Shown here in pieces: positions 32,448 through 42,199 of a stretch of DNA of 64,000 bases (its first letter is position 1; each line of letters begins with the position of its first letter). A model generated the notes under the pieces. That model worked only from the letters and a program-made list of their open reading frames with translations. It was not told where the DNA came from and did no database searches. The position numbers were made by a program, and so were the translations under genes. This stretch comes from Maricaulis sp965228215 (GTDB taxonomy: Bacteria; Pseudomonadota; Alphaproteobacteria; Caulobacterales; Maricaulaceae), in NCBI GenBank assembly GCA_965228215.1, contig OZ245800.1, positions 124,001-188,000 on the forward strand, read 5' to 3'.

Positions 32448-33745
32448 CCCGCAAACAACCCCATCGGCAGGGCTCCGATCGCGGCGCCGGTCATCAGCGT
32501 GGCCAGCGTGCCGGAGACCAGGGCGCGCGGGGCGAGTTCCAGGATTTCCGCCCGCCGGGTCGGCGCGATGGCGACCAGACCGCCGGTCAGGATGCCGATG
32601 GAGGAGAAATTGGCAAAACCGCATAGCGCATAAGTCATGATCAGCGAGGTGCGCGGGGTCAGCTGATCGCTGATCGCGGCCAGTTCGATATAGGCATAGA
32701 CCTCGTTGAGCGCGGTCTTGAGCCCCATCAGAGAGCCGGCCTGGGTTGCCTCGGACCAGGGAATGCCCGCCAGCCAGACGATCGGCGCGAACACCCAGCC
32801 CAGGATGCGGTCGACCGACAGCGGCGCGCCCGCGAAATCCGGGAAGAGGCCGAGCAGGACATTCACCAGCGCGACCAGCGCGGTGAAAACCAGCAGCATG
32901 AAAATGATATTGAAATAGAGCCGCATACCGTCGGAAACGCCGGTCGTGAGCGCGTCCATGGTCGAGTGGTAGATCGTCTGCGGGATCTTTTCCTTCTCGG
33001 TCTTGCCGGCCGGCGGTTCCGCCGGGGCATCGGCCTGCGGCGGCATCATCAGGCGCGACAACAGGACTGCGGCGGGCACCGAGATCAGCGAAGCCGTAAA
33101 GATGTGGCCAGCGGCACCGTCGATCACGTCGGACAGGAGACCGACATAAAGCGCCATCACCGAACCGGCGACGGTCGAGAAACCCACCGTCATGATCAGG
33201 AAGAGGTCGGACCGGCTCATCTCCGGCAGGCGCGGCCGGATCAGGACCGGGCTCTCCGTCATGCCGAGGAAGATGTTCGCCGCAGCGCCCAGGCTGGCGG
33301 CACCGGACAGGTTCAGCAGGCGCTGGAAGGCCAGCGCGAAACCGCGCACCAGGATTTCCAGGATGCGCCAGCGCCACAGGAGGGCCGAGATCGCCGACAG
33401 CACGATCACCATCGGCAGGGCCCGGAAGGCAAACAGATAGGCCGCGCCCGGCGGGGCATCCGGATTGGGCAGCCACGGCGCCTCGCTGCCGGAGAGATAG
33501 CCGAAAACGAATTGCGCGCCCTGGTCGGTCACTTCCTGCAGCACGATCACCACGCCGGTCAGGGATTCCAGGAAGGCGCGGAACGGATCGAAACTGTAGA
33601 GCGCCCAGGCCAGGCCTAGTTGCAACGCGATGGCACCGCCCAGCAGGACGATGGGAAGGCGTTTGCGCGGGCCCAGCAGCCAGCCCAGTCCGGCGAGGGC
33701 GAACAGGCCGATGAAGCTGCGCATCTGCAGCGAAATGTCTTCCAT
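32444..33745 (-). CDS. concentrative nucleoside transporter (NupC/CNT family)
   Basis: 433 residues from the ATG at 33745, preceded by GGGGGGA. About ten membrane segments. CNT hallmarks are FLGMTESPVLIRP in the first substrate repeat, MTVGFSTVAGSVMALYV in the core and CGFANFSSIGI near the end. It takes up nucleosides with H+ or Na+. Position next to DUF1289 and the acetyltransferase gene gives no further hint. Confidence 0.88.
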   Translation of the reverse strand: MEDISLQMRSFIGLFALAGLGWLLGPRKRLPIVLLGGAIALQLGLAWALYSFDPFRAFLESLTGVVIVLQEVTDQGAQFVFGYLSGSEAPWLPNPDAPPGAAYLFAFRALPMVIVLSAISALLWRWRILEILVRGFALAFQRLLNLSGAASLGAAANIFLGMTESPVLIRPRLPEMSRSDLFLIMTVGFSTVAGSVMALYVGLLSDVIDGAAGHIFTASLISVPAAVLLSRLMMPPQADAPAEPPAGKTEKEKIPQTIYHSTMDALTTGVSDGMRLYFNIIFMLLVFTALVALVNVLLGLFPDFAGAPLSVDRILGWVFAPIVWLAGIPWSEATQAGSLMGLKTALNEVYAYIELAAISDQLTPRTSLIMTYALCGFANFSSIGILTGGLVAIAPTRRAEILELAPRALVSGTLATLMTGAAIGALPMGLFAG

Positions 33746-33841
33746 GAATCCCCCCGGAACAAGCTGGCTGAAGACTATTCCGCGCCCGAGCCTGCGGGCA
33801 AGGGCTTGCCTCCGTGCCTCGCAACCGCAAATTATGCCCGC

Positions 33842-34042
33842 ATGAGCGAGACACCGATCAAGACGCCCTGTGTGAAGGTCTGCTTCGTCGATCCGAAGGA
33901 AGGCCTGTGCGTGGGCTGTTTCCGCACGATGGAGGAGCTGGGCCGTTGGACGCGCTATTCCGATACCGAGCGCGACGACATCCTGGCGCAATTGCCGGTG
34001 CGGCGTGATCGCTATACCGCCGCCCGCACCGGTTCGAGCTGA
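33842..34042 (+). CDS. DUF1289 protein
   Basis: 66 residues. A cysteine cluster C10-x3-C14-x8-C23-x2-C26 (PCVKVC, then GLCVGCFRTMEELGRW) probably binds a metal, zinc or an Fe-S cluster. DUF1289 proteins are short and widespread in proteobacteria; function unknown. The ATG at 33842 is chosen because family similarity starts there, though the frame is open upstream. Five bases before the aspartic protease gene, so likely co-transcribed. Confidence 0.8.
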   Translation: MSETPIKTPCVKVCFVDPKEGLCVGCFRTMEELGRWTRYSDTERDDILAQLPVRRDRYTAARTGSS

Positions 34043-34047
34043 ACGGC

Positions 34048-34785
34048 ATGGATGTCAGCAAACGCCTTCTGCTTCTGGCCGCCCTGCCCGCTCTCGCCGG
34101 CGCTCTCGGCCTGATCCTCCTGCGCCTGGTCAGCTGGCCGCTCTGGTCGGATGTCGATCCGGTTCTGGGTCTGGGGTACGACATCCTGATCCTCATCCTG
34201 CTTGCCTTCGCCCTGCTGGGCTCGGCCTTCGCCGGACAGGGCGCGCGCCACCGAAATCTGCTGGGCTGGGGCAGTGTCGTCCTGTCCTTCGCCGTGATCG
34301 CCATGGTCGATCGCGATTATGACGCCTGGCAATACCGCGAGATCTGGGGCGAGGCCTCCTCACCGGTCTCCGCATCTGCCGCAGACGGATCGCTGGCCGG
34401 AACGGACAATGGCCGCAGCGACACGATCATTCTGGAACGCCGGTTTGACGGGCATTACTACATCGATGTCGGCATCAACGGCTCGACCGCGGAATTCCTG
34501 GTCGATACCGGTGCGTCCGGCGTCGCGATCACGGTGGCCGATGCACGCCGGGCCGGTGTGCGCATCGACCGGCTCAATTTCGACATCACGGTGTCCACAG
34601 CGACCGGCACGACCCAGGCCGCAGGCGTCATCATTCCGGAACTCACCCTGCCCGGCGGACACCGGTTCTCAGATGTGCCAGCGCTGGTCCTGCGCGGCGG
34701 CGATCGCTCACTGCTGGGCATGCAGGTGCTCGAGGAATTCAGCTCGGTGGAGATCCGCCAGGACCGGCTGGTTCTGCGTCGCTAG
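34048..34785 (+). CDS. membrane-anchored retropepsin-like aspartic protease (TIGR02281 family)
   Basis: 245 residues: three N-terminal membrane helices (about 6-28, 44-64 and 70-88), then one retropepsin-like domain with the catalytic D153 in VDTGAS. YYIDVGINGSTAEFLVDTG and SLLGMQVLEEFSSVEI are typical of this clan AA family; one domain per chain means it works as a homodimer. The domain faces the periplasm if the anchor predicts correctly. Substrates unknown. Ends 4 bases into the TauE/SafE gene. Confidence 0.85.
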   Translation: MDVSKRLLLLAALPALAGALGLILLRLVSWPLWSDVDPVLGLGYDILILILLAFALLGSAFAGQGARHRNLLGWGSVVLSFAVIAMVDRDYDAWQYREIWGEASSPVSASAADGSLAGTDNGRSDTIILERRFDGHYYIDVGINGSTAEFLVDTGASGVAITVADARRAGVRIDRLNFDITVSTATGTTQAAGVIIPELTLPGGHRFSDVPALVLRGGDRSLLGMQVLEEFSSVEIRQDRLVLRR

Positions 34786-35594
34786 GCGAGGATTGCTTCG
34801 CGCAGCAGGAGCACACCCACGATCGCCAGTCCGATGGCGAACAGGCGTTTGAGATTGTCCGCGGGCAATGAATGGGCCAGGTGGGCGCCGACCGGAGCCA
34901 CGAAAAAGGCCGAGCCTGCCAGGAGCACAAATCCCGGCATGTTCACATAGCCCAGCGAGAGCGGAACCGCATCCGACCCCCAGCCATTGACGATATAGCC
35001 GATGGCGCCCGGTGCCCCGATCGCCACGCCGAAACCCGCCGCTGTCGCCACCGCCCGATGGATGGTCTTGCCGCACAGCGTCATCAGGGTGACGCCCATC
35101 ACACCGCCGCCGATCCCCATGAGGGCCGAGAGCAGGCCGATCGTATTGCCCAGCGCGATCCGCGGCAGCCCGCCGGGCATGTCGTCGGCGAGTTTCCAGT
35201 TCGGACGGCCAAAGAAGAATTGCAGCGAAAGCAGCAGCGCCATCGCGCCGAACAGACCCGTCAGTCCGCGGCTGGGGATGTAGTCGGCCACGACCGTGCC
35301 GATCAGCGTGCCGATCACGATGAAGGGGGCCCAGGCTTTCAGCACGTCGAAATCGACGGCACCCTTTTTCGCATGGGCCGATACCGAGCGGAGGGAGGTC
35401 GCCACGATTACGGCGAGCGAAGTGCCCACCGCGACATGCATGGTCCGGTCGCCGTCATAACCGAGCGCACCGAAGACGTAGTACATGGCCGGAACCATCA
35501 CCACGCCGCCGCCGATACCGAACAGGCCGGCGATGAGGCCCGCGAAGGCTCCGGTCGCGGCCAGCGCGATGACGAGGATCAGGAGCTCACTCAT
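34782..35594 (-). CDS. sulfite exporter TauE/SafE family protein
   Basis: 270 residues, seven or eight membrane helices in two homologous halves, each with the family GGG/GIGGG pattern: GLFGIGGGVVMVPAM near the start and GIGGGVMGVTLM in the middle. The family exports sulfoacetate, sulfite or other organic anions; the substrate here is unknown. Start at 35594 shares its A with the dusA stop (TGATG), so it is the distal gene of a dusA-tauE unit. Confidence 0.85.
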   Translation of the reverse strand: MSELLILVIALAATGAFAGLIAGLFGIGGGVVMVPAMYYVFGALGYDGDRTMHVAVGTSLAVIVATSLRSVSAHAKKGAVDFDVLKAWAPFIVIGTLIGTVVADYIPSRGLTGLFGAMALLLSLQFFFGRPNWKLADDMPGGLPRIALGNTIGLLSALMGIGGGVMGVTLMTLCGKTIHRAVATAAGFGVAIGAPGAIGYIVNGWGSDAVPLSLGYVNMPGFVLLAGSAFFVAPVGAHLAHSLPADNLKRLFAIGLAIVGVLLLREAILA

Positions 35595-36589
35595 CAGGCC
35601 ACCCTGTCATACTGGTCAATCATGGCCAGCGCCTCGTCGAGCACGGCGATATCGGCCCCGTGACGTCCCGCCTTTTCCGACAGGACGCGGCGCCAGGCCC
35701 GCGCACCCGGCACACCCTGGAACAGACCCAGCATGTGGCGCGTGATGTTGTGCAATTGCCCGCCGTTCTCGAGATGTGTCTCGATATAGGGTTTGCAGGC
35801 CTCAACGGCAGCCTTGCGGGTCGCAACCGGGTCCGTGTCGCCGAACACCAGGCTGTCCGCCACGGCCAGGCACCAGGGCGTGTGATAGGCCGCACGGCCC
35901 AGCATGAAACCATCAAGTTCGCCGGTTTCGGCAATCCCGTGCCGCACGTCTTCCAGACCACCATTGAGGATGATTTCCAGCTCCGGGCGCTCGCGCTTGA
36001 GCCGTCGTACGAGCTCGTAATCGAGCGGCGGAATGGTGCGATTTTCCTTGGGCGAAAGGCCTTTCAGCCAGGCCTTGCGGGCATGCACGGTGAAGCTGGT
36101 GATCCCGGCGGCTGCCACGGTCTCCACGAAGTCGAAGAGCGCGACCTCCGGATCCTGGTCGTCGACACCGATCCGGCATTTCACCGTCACGGGGATATCG
36201 ACCTTGTCCTGCATCGCCTTGACGCAGTCGGCCACAAGGTTGGGCTCGCGCATCAGGACCGCACCGAACCGGCCGGACTGCACGCGGTCGGACGGGCAGC
36301 CGACATTGAGATTGATCTCGTCATAGCCGAAACTTGCGCCGATCTCCGCGGCCGCCGCGAGATCATCGCGATCCGACCCGCCCAGCTGCAGGGCCACGGG
36401 ATGTTCGCTGGCGGCGAAGCCGATCAGGCGTTTGCGATCGCCATGGATGACCGCCTTGTCCACCGCCATTTCGGTGTACAGCAGGGCCCGCCGCGTCAGG
36501 ACACGGTGGAAGGCGCGGCAATGCCGGTCCGTCCAGTCCATCATCGGCGCGACGCTCAGGCGTCGATCGAGGCGTTTCGCTTCACTCAT
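35594..36589 (-). CDS. dusA: tRNA-dihydrouridine(20/20a) synthase
   Basis: 331 residues from the ATG at 36589; a GTG three codons earlier (36598) is also possible and neither has a clear ribosome site. FMN enzyme that reduces U20 in the tRNA D-loop. APMMDWTDRHCR is the DusA-specific opening, C98 in NVGCPSDRVQ is the catalytic proton donor, and VHARKAWLKGLSPKENR and LNGGLED are conserved FMN/tRNA contacts. Ending HMLGLFQGVPGAR is also DusA-like. Divergent from 36728. Confidence 0.93.
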   Translation of the reverse strand: MSEAKRLDRRLSVAPMMDWTDRHCRAFHRVLTRRALLYTEMAVDKAVIHGDRKRLIGFAASEHPVALQLGGSDRDDLAAAAEIGASFGYDEINLNVGCPSDRVQSGRFGAVLMREPNLVADCVKAMQDKVDIPVTVKCRIGVDDQDPEVALFDFVETVAAAGITSFTVHARKAWLKGLSPKENRTIPPLDYELVRRLKRERPELEIILNGGLEDVRHGIAETGELDGFMLGRAAYHTPWCLAVADSLVFGDTDPVATRKAAVEACKPYIETHLENGGQLHNITRHMLGLFQGVPGARAWRRVLSEKAGRHGADIAVLDEALAMIDQYDRVA

Positions 36590-36727
36590 CCCCGCCACAT
36601 AGCGCCTTGCGCGCCTCTCTCCAATCCTCGCACTGCCTCGACGGGGCAGAATTGTTCAAATGCGCGACAAATCCTTCAAGGCATTTCAATCCTCCTGTGA
36701 TCCCATGCACGCGACGGGAGGTGGATC

Positions 36728-37279
36728 ATGGCCAAGGCAATCTTTCACAAGCATCAGCGTGTTTTCGTGCGACCGGTGGGGACGTGGGCGATCATCGAAC
36801 ACGTGAAGCCGCAATGGGTGAAGGATGTCGAGGAACCGGTCCGGGTCTTCTATGATTGCGGCCTCGGCCGGGATTTCGCGACCGAGGAACTCGCCGCCGA
36901 ACAGGTCGACACGGTTGAGACCGGCCAGTGGCGCATCCTGCGCGCGAAAAACAAGTGGCAATCCATGGAGGATTGCGCGCGCCACCCCTTCCCCGGGACT
37001 TTTCCCGTCGTGGTGACCGAGAGCATGGACTGGGGCGGCTGGCGCGTTCCGGCGGCCGAGTATGACCGCGACCCGGCGCGCATCGAGGCCCAGGCGCGGC
37101 TCCTGTCCCATTGCCCGCAACTGCTTGCCCTGACAGAGCATTTCGCGAAGCTCAGCGCCGAGTATGACGAATTGCCCGAGGAGTTTGCCGACCTGGTGAA
37201 GCAATCGAAGGATGTGCTCCGGGAAATCAACAGCAAGCCGGCCTGCGAATCCGGCAGCGAGTCCTCGCGCGCCGCCTAG
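36728..37279 (+). CDS. conserved hypothetical protein
   Basis: 183 residues with GGAGG eight bases before the ATG. FHKHQRVFVRPVGTWAIIEHVKPQWVKDV, EPVRVFYDCGLGRDFATEEL and a long C-terminal helix from about 115 suggest a soluble protein with a beta-rich N-terminal half and a helical tail. I recall similar alphaproteobacterial proteins but no assigned function. A palindrome TTTCGGCCGAAA (37315-37326) follows 35 bases after the stop; it lacks a T-run and may be an operator of the next gene instead. Confidence 0.65.
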   Translation: MAKAIFHKHQRVFVRPVGTWAIIEHVKPQWVKDVEEPVRVFYDCGLGRDFATEELAAEQVDTVETGQWRILRAKNKWQSMEDCARHPFPGTFPVVVTESMDWGGWRVPAAEYDRDPARIEAQARLLSHCPQLLALTEHFAKLSAEYDELPEEFADLVKQSKDVLREINSKPACESGSESSRAA

Positions 37280-37360
37280 CGGATTTCGCGCAGGATTTAA
37301 GGCCCTCCTAACGATTTCGGCCGAAAACTTGGGAAACTGACTAGTTTACCTGGGCCTGGC

Positions 37361-38926
37361 ATGTCGCTCGTTGAACAACGCAATCGATTTCTTTCCTTTG
37401 CATTTGCATCCGCAGACATTCTCATCGAGACCGACCTCGAAGGCCGCGTTTCCTACGCGGCCGGTGCGACTGCCGTTTTCGGCGAACCGTCCATCGAGCA
37501 GTACGAGGGCGAGTTCGCCGCCCGTCTCGACCGCACGTCGCGGCCCATCCTGCGCGCCCTCAGCCGGGGTCTGAGACCCGGCCGCCGGGCCGGCCCGGCC
37601 CGCATCACGATCGGCGGGCGTCCTGCCCGCCTGTCCGGCTGGCAGCTGGGCGAGGCCGACATGATCCGCTGGGCCCTCTCCTTCGAGGCCGCGGATGCGC
37701 CCGAGGAACTCGACCCGCAGGCCTTCGAACGCAGCGCCGGCGAGGCGATCGCCGCAGCGCGCGCGTCAGGCGAACCCATGGGCATGTCCGTCCTGCGTCT
37801 CGACGGCGTGGAAGATCTCGAACGCCTGATCGGTCCGGACCAGGCGCGCATCCTGCAGGAATCAGTCACCGCCGCCGCCCTCAACGCCGTGGGTGATGAA
37901 GGCATTGCCCGACAGGTCGCCGAAAATCGGTTTGCCCTGATCCACCCCGGCAAGGCCGATCTCGACGGTCTGAAGAAGGAAGTCGACGGTATTCTGGAAG
38001 ACTTCAGGCTGGACGATACGGAAGCCAAGATCGAGACCGTGCCCGACGCGCTCGACCTTGAACCGGAGATCGCGGTCAACGCCTTCCTGCACGCCGTGAA
38101 CCAGGCGGCAGACAGTGATGAAGTCCTGGATGTCAGCAGTCTCCAGGAAGTCGCCCAGGAAATGATGGCGGACACGCAGCGCCGTATGAACGAGCTGCGC
38201 ACCACGATCGCCGGCCGTGTCATCGAACCCTATGCCCAGCCGATCATGGATCTGAACACCGGTGAGGTTCATCACTATGAATTGCTGCTGCGCCTGCCCG
38301 GCGGCGCTCCCGTCCAGGAGAATGTCGGTTTCGCGGAGAGCACCGGCCTGATCTTCGAGATCGATTTCGCAATGACAGAGATCGCGGCCAATTTCCTGCG
38401 CGATGATTTCGACCGCCCGGCCCTCGCCGTGAACCTGTCCGGCAAGTCGCTGGCCAATCCCAATTGGGGCCGCAAATTCCTTAAGCTGATCTCGGACCTC
38501 AAGATCGACCGCAGCCGGTTGAGCTTTGAACTGACCGAGACGGCGAACGTGAAGAATATCAAGGCCGCGAATTCGGTGATCCAGAAACTGCGCGAGCGCG
38601 GGCACAAGGTCTGCCTGGATGATTTCGGCGCCGGATTTGCCGGCTTCCACTATCTGCGCGATTTCCCCGCCGACATCGTCAAGATCGACGGCGCCTACAT
38701 CAAACACGCCACCCGGTCGGAGCGCGATACCGCGATCCTTCGGGGCATGGTCGAATTGTGCAAGAATCTCGGCACGGAAGTCGTCGCCGAATTCATCGAA
38801 TCCAAGGGCAGCGCTGCAACCGTCAAGGCGATGGGTGTGACGTACGGCCAGGGTTACTATTTCGGTAAGCCTGTTCCGCTAGAAACGCTGAAAGACCCGA
38901 GAAACAACGCGAATCGGGCTGCCTGA
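37361..38926 (+). CDS. EAL-domain protein with degenerate PAS and GGDEF regions
   Basis: 521 residues. N-terminal PAS-like stretch (about 15-110), a degenerate GGDEF-like region (about 125-215, RQVAENRFALI where RxGGDEF would be) and an EAL domain (about 280-505). EAL reads ELL (E307), but the other metal and substrate residues are in place: N358, E390, D420-D421, K441, E477 and Q497. It could hydrolyse cyclic di-GMP in the cytoplasm; the diguanylate cyclase half should be dead and may bind GTP or a partner. Directly upstream of a receiver and a PleC-like kinase. No membrane helix. Confidence 0.82.
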   Translation: MSLVEQRNRFLSFAFASADILIETDLEGRVSYAAGATAVFGEPSIEQYEGEFAARLDRTSRPILRALSRGLRPGRRAGPARITIGGRPARLSGWQLGEADMIRWALSFEAADAPEELDPQAFERSAGEAIAAARASGEPMGMSVLRLDGVEDLERLIGPDQARILQESVTAAALNAVGDEGIARQVAENRFALIHPGKADLDGLKKEVDGILEDFRLDDTEAKIETVPDALDLEPEIAVNAFLHAVNQAADSDEVLDVSSLQEVAQEMMADTQRRMNELRTTIAGRVIEPYAQPIMDLNTGEVHHYELLLRLPGGAPVQENVGFAESTGLIFEIDFAMTEIAANFLRDDFDRPALAVNLSGKSLANPNWGRKFLKLISDLKIDRSRLSFELTETANVKNIKAANSVIQKLRERGHKVCLDDFGAGFAGFHYLRDFPADIVKIDGAYIKHATRSERDTAILRGMVELCKNLGTEVVAEFIESKGSAATVKAMGVTYGQGYYFGKPVPLETLKDPRNNANRAA

Positions 38927-38944
38927 CCGGAGAGGTAATGCGAG

Positions 38945-39508
38945 ATGGCTGCAGATTTTAGCCGCGTGCGAGTGCTGATCGTCGACGACAATGGTTACAT
39001 GCTGACCATTCTGCGGACGATCCTGCACGGTTTCGGCATCAAGCAGATCCATGAATCCCGGGATCCGGCAGACGCGTTCGACCTCGTCCGGTCCGATTCC
39101 ATCGACATCATCATCACCGACTACCAAATGGAAATCCTGGACGGTCTGGATTTCGTGCGCCTGGTACGCACGGCCGATGACAGCCCCAACCCCCTGGTCC
39201 CGATCATCATGTTGAGCGCCTATTCGGAACGCTCGCGTGTCGAGGCCGCACGTGATGCGGGCGTGACCGAGTTCTGCTGCAAGCCGATGACGGCCAAGGA
39301 AATGTTCGCAAAGATCGCGTCGGTCATCAATGAACCGCGCCCCTTCATCCGCAACAAATCCTATTTCGGTCCTGACCGGCGCCGCATGGACCCGGATTCC
39401 TCGACCTACAAGGGTAAGGAACGCCGCAAGGCGATGAAGAAGGCCGAGGAACTGGCCGAAAAAGATGAGGAAAACGCGGAATCCAACGGTGATGCTACTG
39501 CCGCCTGA
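38945..39508 (+). CDS. single-domain response regulator (CheY-like) with a charged tail
   Basis: 187 residues. Receiver domain (about 8-128): D14-D15, phosphoacceptor D59 in ITDYQM, S91, K113 in CCKPM, all in place. The following RPFIRNKSYFGPDRRR block is a conserved C-terminal extension of some alphaproteobacterial receivers, and the last 45 residues are a lysine- and glutamate-rich helix. With no output domain it must act by protein contact. It lies 18 bases after the EAL gene and 58 before the PleC-like kinase, so a phosphorelay between them is plausible. Confidence 0.85.
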   Translation: MAADFSRVRVLIVDDNGYMLTILRTILHGFGIKQIHESRDPADAFDLVRSDSIDIIITDYQMEILDGLDFVRLVRTADDSPNPLVPIIMLSAYSERSRVEAARDAGVTEFCCKPMTAKEMFAKIASVINEPRPFIRNKSYFGPDRRRMDPDSSTYKGKERRKAMKKAEELAEKDEENAESNGDATAA

Positions 39509-39566
39509 CCGCGAATACGCGCGTGTGAGGTCGACAGCGGCAAGCGACGCGCTCTAGTTTGACGAG

Positions 39567-42197
39567 ATGAATCAGAAAGCGTCCAGCTCGCGCCCGTCCA
39601 AGGACAGGGCCGCACGCTCTGCGTCTTCGGATCGCGGACAGGCTGCGCGCAGCTCGAAGAATGGCTGGGGACGCGGCTGGATCGTCTTCATGACGCTTTT
39701 GTTCGCCATCGCCTATGGCGGCCTCATCCTCTTCAAGGTCAACCAGGAACGCGACGCCTTTGTCGGTGAAGCAGAACGCTCGCAGGCCAATGCAGCGGGC
39801 TATCTCGCCGAACGTGTCGAGGCCGGACTCGCCGAGGCCCGTTATCCCCTGCTCTTCGCCGGCGGTGATCTCTCCAATCTCCCTGTCCCCGCGATCGGTG
39901 CCAGCGCGCAAGCGCGCGTCGACGAGGTCACGGCCCGCTCGACCCTGATCGAGCAATTGATCCTGATGCTGCCCGACGGACGGACGTTCACAGCAGGAAC
40001 TGAAAGTGATGCCTGGCGCGATATCGCCGGCAGCGCACTGGAATCGGAATCCGGCCTGACAGCCGAGATTACCGCGGACGGCCGCGCCTATATCGTCCTG
40101 GCCGAACCGGTCGCGCTGAGCGACGGCACAGTCGGTGCCTTCGTGGCCCGCATACCGGCCGAACGCGTGCTGGAGGCCTGGGGCGATAATCGCGTGGTCG
40201 CCCTGGCCGACGGAAATGGCGCGATGCTCGCCCTGCTTCCGGCCATGCCCGGCGCCGCCCCGGGACTGCCCATCGCACAACGTTTCGGCCTAGACCAACC
40301 GGTGATCTCCGCACTGGCTGCCGGCGGTGGCGGTGCCACGTCCGATGCCCGTCTCGGCGAGGAGCGCGTGACCTTTGCCGTCGCCCCCGTCAGCGGCACC
40401 GCACTGAATGTCTATGCGCTGGGCGAAACCCGCATCGACCAGGCGGCATTGAACCGCGAACTCATCTTCTTCGGCCTGATGTTCGTCGCCTCGATCTTCG
40501 TGGCACTGGGCCTGAGCGCCCTGCTCCTGATGCAGATGGGCCGGCTTCATTCCACCCAGAAACAGCTTGTGGACAATGAGGAACGCTTCCGTTTCGCCAT
40601 CGAGGGCGCTCGCTGCGGCGTCTGGGACTGGGATCCGGATTCCGACCGCGTTCTCGTCACGGATTCCCTTGCCCGCATGCTGGGCCTGGGCGGCGCCATC
40701 CGCTGTACGGGCAAGGAATTCCTGCAACTCTTCAGCCGCCAGGATCGCGAACGTCTGCGGGCCGCCCTGCGGGGCGCGCCGAATGGCGGTGAGCTCGACC
40801 TGGAAGTGATGGCGTCTCTGGCGCCTGTCTGGCTACAGATGCGCGGCCGTCCGCTCTCAGGCGATACGGCCGGTCAGCGCATCGTGGGCGTCGCCATCGA
40901 CGTTACAGAACGCAAGGGCGCACAGGCCCGAGTCGCCGCAGCGGAATCCCGGCTGAGAGCCGCCCTGGAATCCATGTCGGAATCCTTTGTCCTGTGGGAC
41001 AGCAAACACCGTCTTGTCCTGTGGAACCGGAAATTCCGCGACCTGTTCGATTTCTCCGAGGGCATGCTGAAACCCGGCATGAGCTATGCCGAGGTCGAGC
41101 GTTCGGCCGCGCGCGCCATCAAGGCCGTCGAGGGCGAGCCGCAAAGCACCGAAGCCTACGAGATCGAGCTCGCCGATGGTCGCTGGCTGCACTACAACGA
41201 GCGCGCCACGGCCGATGGCGGCCTGGTCAGCGTCGGCGCCGATATCACCGATCTCAAGCGCCAGGAAAACGCGCTCAAGGAAAATGACAGCCAGCTGCGC
41301 AAGACCGTCGAGGACGTCCAGCGCAGCCAGACGCGCATCGCCGACCTCGCCAAGAAATACGAGGAAGAAAAGATCCGCGCCGAGGAGGCCAACCGGTCCA
41401 AGTCCGAATTCCTGGCCAATATGAGCCATGAATTGCGTACGCCGCTGAACGCGATCAACGGTTTCTCGGAAATTATGCTGCGCGAGATGTTCGGACCGCT
41501 CGGGGACGAGCGTTATGTCGGCTACATGAAGGACATCCTGTCCTCGGGCCAGCACTTGCTGGAACTGATCAACGACATTCTCGACATGTCCAAGATCGAG
41601 GCCGGCAAGATGCAGCTTCAGACCGAGCCGGTGGATGCCGCCGACCTTGTCGAGCAATGCCTGCGCATTGTCCGGGGCCGTGCTGAAGAGAAGAATCTCG
41701 TCCTGCGCGCCGATGTCACCGACCTGCCCGAGATCGAGGTCGATCCGCGGGCGTTCAAACAGGTGATGATCAATCTGGTCTCGAACGCGGTGAAGTTCAC
41801 GCCGGAAGGCGGACGCGTCACCATTCGCGGCTTCCTGTCAGGCCTCGGTGTGGCCTTCCAGGTGCAGGATACGGGTATCGGCATCTCCAAGGAGGACCTG
41901 CCGCGCCTTGGCCGTCCGTTCGAACAGATCGAAAGCCAGCATTCCAAGAGCTATCAGGGATCGGGACTGGGCCTTGCCCTGTCGAAATCCCTGATCGAAC
42001 TGCATGGCGGTTCGCTGGCGATCGACTCGACGCTGGGTGAAGGCACGACGATCAATTTCGTGATCCCGATCAGCCAGGATCAGCCGCTGGACGATGCCTC
42101 ACGGCCGGACTTCGATCTCGCCGGGGATGAATTCCTCGACGCGGATGATGAATTCATGGATGGCGAAAGCCCGGCCCAGATGGTCGCCGGCGAGTAA
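39567..42197 (+). CDS. PleC/DivJ-family sensor histidine kinase, probably PleC
   Basis: 876 residues. Two membrane helices (about 37-56 and 298-322) enclose a periplasmic domain; then two PAS domains (about 336-450 and 462-565), a coiled coil, HisKA with H621 in SHELRTPLN, and HATPase with N740, DTGIGI (768-773) and GSGLGL (798-803). FSEIMLREMFGPLGDERY after the histidine is the PleC/DivJ/PdhS signature for contact with DivK/PleD. Domain order and length fit PleC, and glnE lies downstream as I recall for rhizobial pleC. The acidic tail (last 35 residues) is unusual. Confidence 0.75.
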   Translation: MNQKASSSRPSKDRAARSASSDRGQAARSSKNGWGRGWIVFMTLLFAIAYGGLILFKVNQERDAFVGEAERSQANAAGYLAERVEAGLAEARYPLLFAGGDLSNLPVPAIGASAQARVDEVTARSTLIEQLILMLPDGRTFTAGTESDAWRDIAGSALESESGLTAEITADGRAYIVLAEPVALSDGTVGAFVARIPAERVLEAWGDNRVVALADGNGAMLALLPAMPGAAPGLPIAQRFGLDQPVISALAAGGGGATSDARLGEERVTFAVAPVSGTALNVYALGETRIDQAALNRELIFFGLMFVASIFVALGLSALLLMQMGRLHSTQKQLVDNEERFRFAIEGARCGVWDWDPDSDRVLVTDSLARMLGLGGAIRCTGKEFLQLFSRQDRERLRAALRGAPNGGELDLEVMASLAPVWLQMRGRPLSGDTAGQRIVGVAIDVTERKGAQARVAAAESRLRAALESMSESFVLWDSKHRLVLWNRKFRDLFDFSEGMLKPGMSYAEVERSAARAIKAVEGEPQSTEAYEIELADGRWLHYNERATADGGLVSVGADITDLKRQENALKENDSQLRKTVEDVQRSQTRIADLAKKYEEEKIRAEEANRSKSEFLANMSHELRTPLNAINGFSEIMLREMFGPLGDERYVGYMKDILSSGQHLLELINDILDMSKIEAGKMQLQTEPVDAADLVEQCLRIVRGRAEEKNLVLRADVTDLPEIEVDPRAFKQVMINLVSNAVKFTPEGGRVTIRGFLSGLGVAFQVQDTGIGISKEDLPRLGRPFEQIESQHSKSYQGSGLGLALSKSLIELHGGSLAIDSTLGEGTTINFVIPISQDQPLDDASRPDFDLAGDEFLDADDEFMDGESPAQMVAGE

Positions 42198-42199
42198 AT

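Noticed and set aside
37315..37326. TTTCGGCCGAAA as a terminator after the 36728 gene
   Set aside because: A perfect palindrome with no loop and no following T-run; at best an operator.
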